Position numbers and translations under genes: made by a program
Assembly: GCF_013283875.1 (NCBI RefSeq)
Contig: NZ_CP054139.1
Location: forward strand, 62,001-126,000
Source of the DNA: Mucilaginibacter mali
GTDB taxonomy: Bacteria; Bacteroidota; Bacteroidia; Sphingobacteriales; Sphingobacteriaceae
Length of the DNA: 64,000 bases
Reading direction: 5' to 3'
Notes under the pieces: model-generated
Told to the model about the DNA's origin: nothing
Database searches by the model: none
Seen by the model: only the letters and a program-made list of their open reading frames with translations
Part shown: positions 62,732 through 64,000 of the stretch, piece by piece
How the letters are laid out: every line of letters begins with the position of its first letter
Position numbering within the stretch: the first letter of the stretch is position 1

Positions 62732-63411
62732 TATTTTATATCTTCCAACCTTTTGCCTACTATCTCCTCAAGTGATGCTTTTGCGATTAAAACGGCTTGT
62801 TCGCCTAATATTTTACTGGAATTTTGTGTATAATATATCGATAATGCCTGGCTGTACTCGGCCAGCGTGGTTTCGGCATTCTCATATTTATGTTTTAACA
62901 GTTCTGAATTATTGTTGGCATCCTGCACCGATTTGTTAAGCGAACGCAAATTTGCCAGTGTGCCAAGATACGTAAAATAGCGGGTTTTTACCTGAACTTC
63001 TAAAGTAAGCAGGTACTCCTGTTCTTGTAGTTGGGCTACTTTAACAGCCTGGTGCGCGTTGTGGATCAGGAAAGGTTTGGCAATAAAAGTGCCCAGGTTT
63101 ATGGTAATAGCAAACTGGTAGCTGTTGGTGGCGATAGGGTTAACCAGGTTGGTTGATTGCGAAGGGTTATACAGGTACGATGGCGTGATAATATCAAGCC
63201 ACGATGTTTGCGCCTGGTTATAGCTGGTTTTTGCTATGCCTACCTGTGTTTGCCTTATTTTTAATTCGGGGTAGTATTTTTTTGCCGTGTCTATCAGTTT
63301 TTGCAGGTAATCGTAACGCACATCGGGTAAAAGGCTATCCTGGGCGCGCAGGTTCCCGGCAAAAAAAATGATAAATAATACGGGTAGTAACAGTAGTTTG
63401 TATTTGTGCAT
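62731..63411 (-). CDS. Short TolC-like outer-membrane protein
   Basis: 226 residues with signal peptide (LLLLPVLFIIFFAGNLRAQ). Helical coiled repeats with the TolC look (AKKYYPELKIRQTQVGIAKT, AVKVAQLQEQEYLLTLEVQV, YENAETTLAEYSQALSIYYT) around a beta strand region (NSYQFAITINLGTFIA). Classical TolC proteins are about twice as long with an internal repeat; this is one half. Position between the sugar transferase and Wzc suggests an export role in place of a Wza pore. The frame is intact, so it is not a remnant of a frameshift within this window. Confidence 0.75.
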   Translation of the reverse strand: MHKYKLLLLPVLFIIFFAGNLRAQDSLLPDVRYDYLQKLIDTAKKYYPELKIRQTQVGIAKTSYNQAQTSWLDIITPSYLYNPSQSTNLVNPIATNSYQFAITINLGTFIAKPFLIHNAHQAVKVAQLQEQEYLLTLEVQVKTRYFTYLGTLANLRSLNKSVQDANNNSELLKHKYENAETTLAEYSQALSIYYTQNSSKILGEQAVLIAKASLEEIVGKRLEDIK

Positions 63412-63415
63412 CTGC

Positions 63416-64000
63416 TTATACTTTTTCTTTCTGGAAAAGCGCTGGTATAGTGCTCAATATAATTTTCATGTCGAGCAGCAACGAGTAATTCTGCGCGTAA
63501 AAATTATCCAGTTTTTTGCGCTCGCGTTCGCTCATATCGTCTTTACCACGTTTGGTTACCTGCCATAAGCCAGTTAAGCCCGCGGGGCCTAAAAAGCGCA
63601 TCGCCCATTCGTTAGATGTTAGCATTTCGGCCTCATAAACCGGCAGTGGCCTGTTACCTACTATAGACATATCGCCTTTTAAAATGTTTATCAATTGCGG
63701 TAATTCATCAATACTTGTGCTGCGCAAAAAAGCGCCAAGCTTGGTAATACGGGGGTCGTTCTTGATTTTTACAAATGATGCTGTTTTAGTCCCATCCCCC
63801 TCGGCTGCATATTGATTATTCTCTACAGATAGCTTGGCCAGCAATTGGTCGGCATCGCTGCGCATCGAACGGAATTTGTAGAAATCGAACACTTTATAAC
63901 CCGTACCCACACGCTTGCTTTTGTAAATTATCGGTCCCTTCGAACCAAATTTTACAGCCAGGGCCACCACTACCAATATTGGCGAAAGGCATAGCAAAGC
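63416..64000 (-). CDS. Undecaprenyl-phosphate sugar phosphotransferase, N-terminus beyond window
   Basis: C-terminal 194 codons of a polyprenyl glycosylphosphotransferase (WcaJ/PglC family) that starts the polymer by placing a sugar-1-phosphate on undecaprenyl phosphate. Seen: end of the hydrophobic segment (CLSPILVVVALAVKFGSKGP), KSKRVGTGYKVFDFYKFRSM with catalytic Asp region at MRSDAD, IDELPQLINILKGDMSIVGN, RPLPVYE, and GLTGLWQVTKRGKDD. Frame continues past 64000 without a stop, so the TTG near 63997 should not be taken as the start. Four bases ahead of the TolC-like gene. Confidence 0.93.
   Translation of the reverse strand, partial: ALLCLSPILVVVALAVKFGSKGPIIYKSKRVGTGYKVFDFYKFRSMRSDADQLLAKLSVENNQYAAEGDGTKTASFVKIKNDPRITKLGAFLRSTSIDELPQLINILKGDMSIVGNRPLPVYEAEMLTSNEWAMRFLGPAGLTGLWQVTKRGKDDMSERERKKLDNFYAQNYSLLLDMKIILSTIPALFQKEKV

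Overview
The window looks like chromosome from a member of the Bacteroidota, most likely Sphingobacteriaceae close to Mucilaginibacter or Pedobacter. The signs are a 2350-residue SprA (type IX secretion translocon) next to ruvA, an outer-membrane MG2/TonB-plug protein, several boxes of the Bacteroidota -7 form TANNTTTG in front of genes, almost no Shine-Dalgarno sequences, and a dense set of short palindromic intergenic repeats of the kind these genomes carry. The genus is inference; the phylum is close to certain.

Layout. 1-7.2 kb: a truncated MG2/TonB-plug protein, a luciferase-like oxidoreductase, a three-gene ECF sigma factor operon, a PIN-type toxin-antitoxin pair and a DUF1801 protein. 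7.3-25.8 kb is a core block: malic enzyme (maeB), ruvA, sprA, an AsmA-like envelope protein on the other strand, then miaB, a four-helix-bundle gene, a sigma-54 activator, lptE, an acidic tryptophan-repeat protein and secG, closed by a strong terminator. 25.9-32.5 kb: two tiny membrane proteins, a tandem structured repeat, groES-groEL, an MscS channel and serine deaminase. 32.5-40.6 kb: a 0.6-kb fold-back element, a Tat-exported acetamidase-like protein, a DUF2335 pair in AT-rich DNA, a carboxylesterase, a cell-wall amidase, an epimerase and an arginase-fold protein with an eroded metal site. 40.6-46.4 kb: three tandem TlpA-like thioredoxins, the last two separated by an intact IS1182-type element, then higBA.

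46.4-64 kb is an exopolysaccharide and regulation region. Two GT2 glycosyltransferases run leftward; a partner-switching module (membrane protein, receiver-PP2C phosphatase, STAS antagonist, RsbW-like kinase) and an OafA-type acyltransferase run rightward. A long leftward run from the right edge holds the initiating sugar transferase, a short TolC-like protein, a Wzc-like chain-length protein, a 45-residue membrane peptide, a polymerase/ligase, a flippase, a processive GT2, a stand-alone A-PCP-TE NRPS module and its phosphopantetheinyl transferase. Together these can initiate, extend, flip, polymerise, export and possibly decorate a polymer; the NRPS and the phospho-switch are the least expected parts and the best candidates for undescribed biology.

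At least eight families of inverted or low-complexity repeats punctuate the window. One is inserted in frame inside miaB and another forms an inverted flank around the four-helix-bundle gene. I saw no rRNA, tRNA or CRISPR array.
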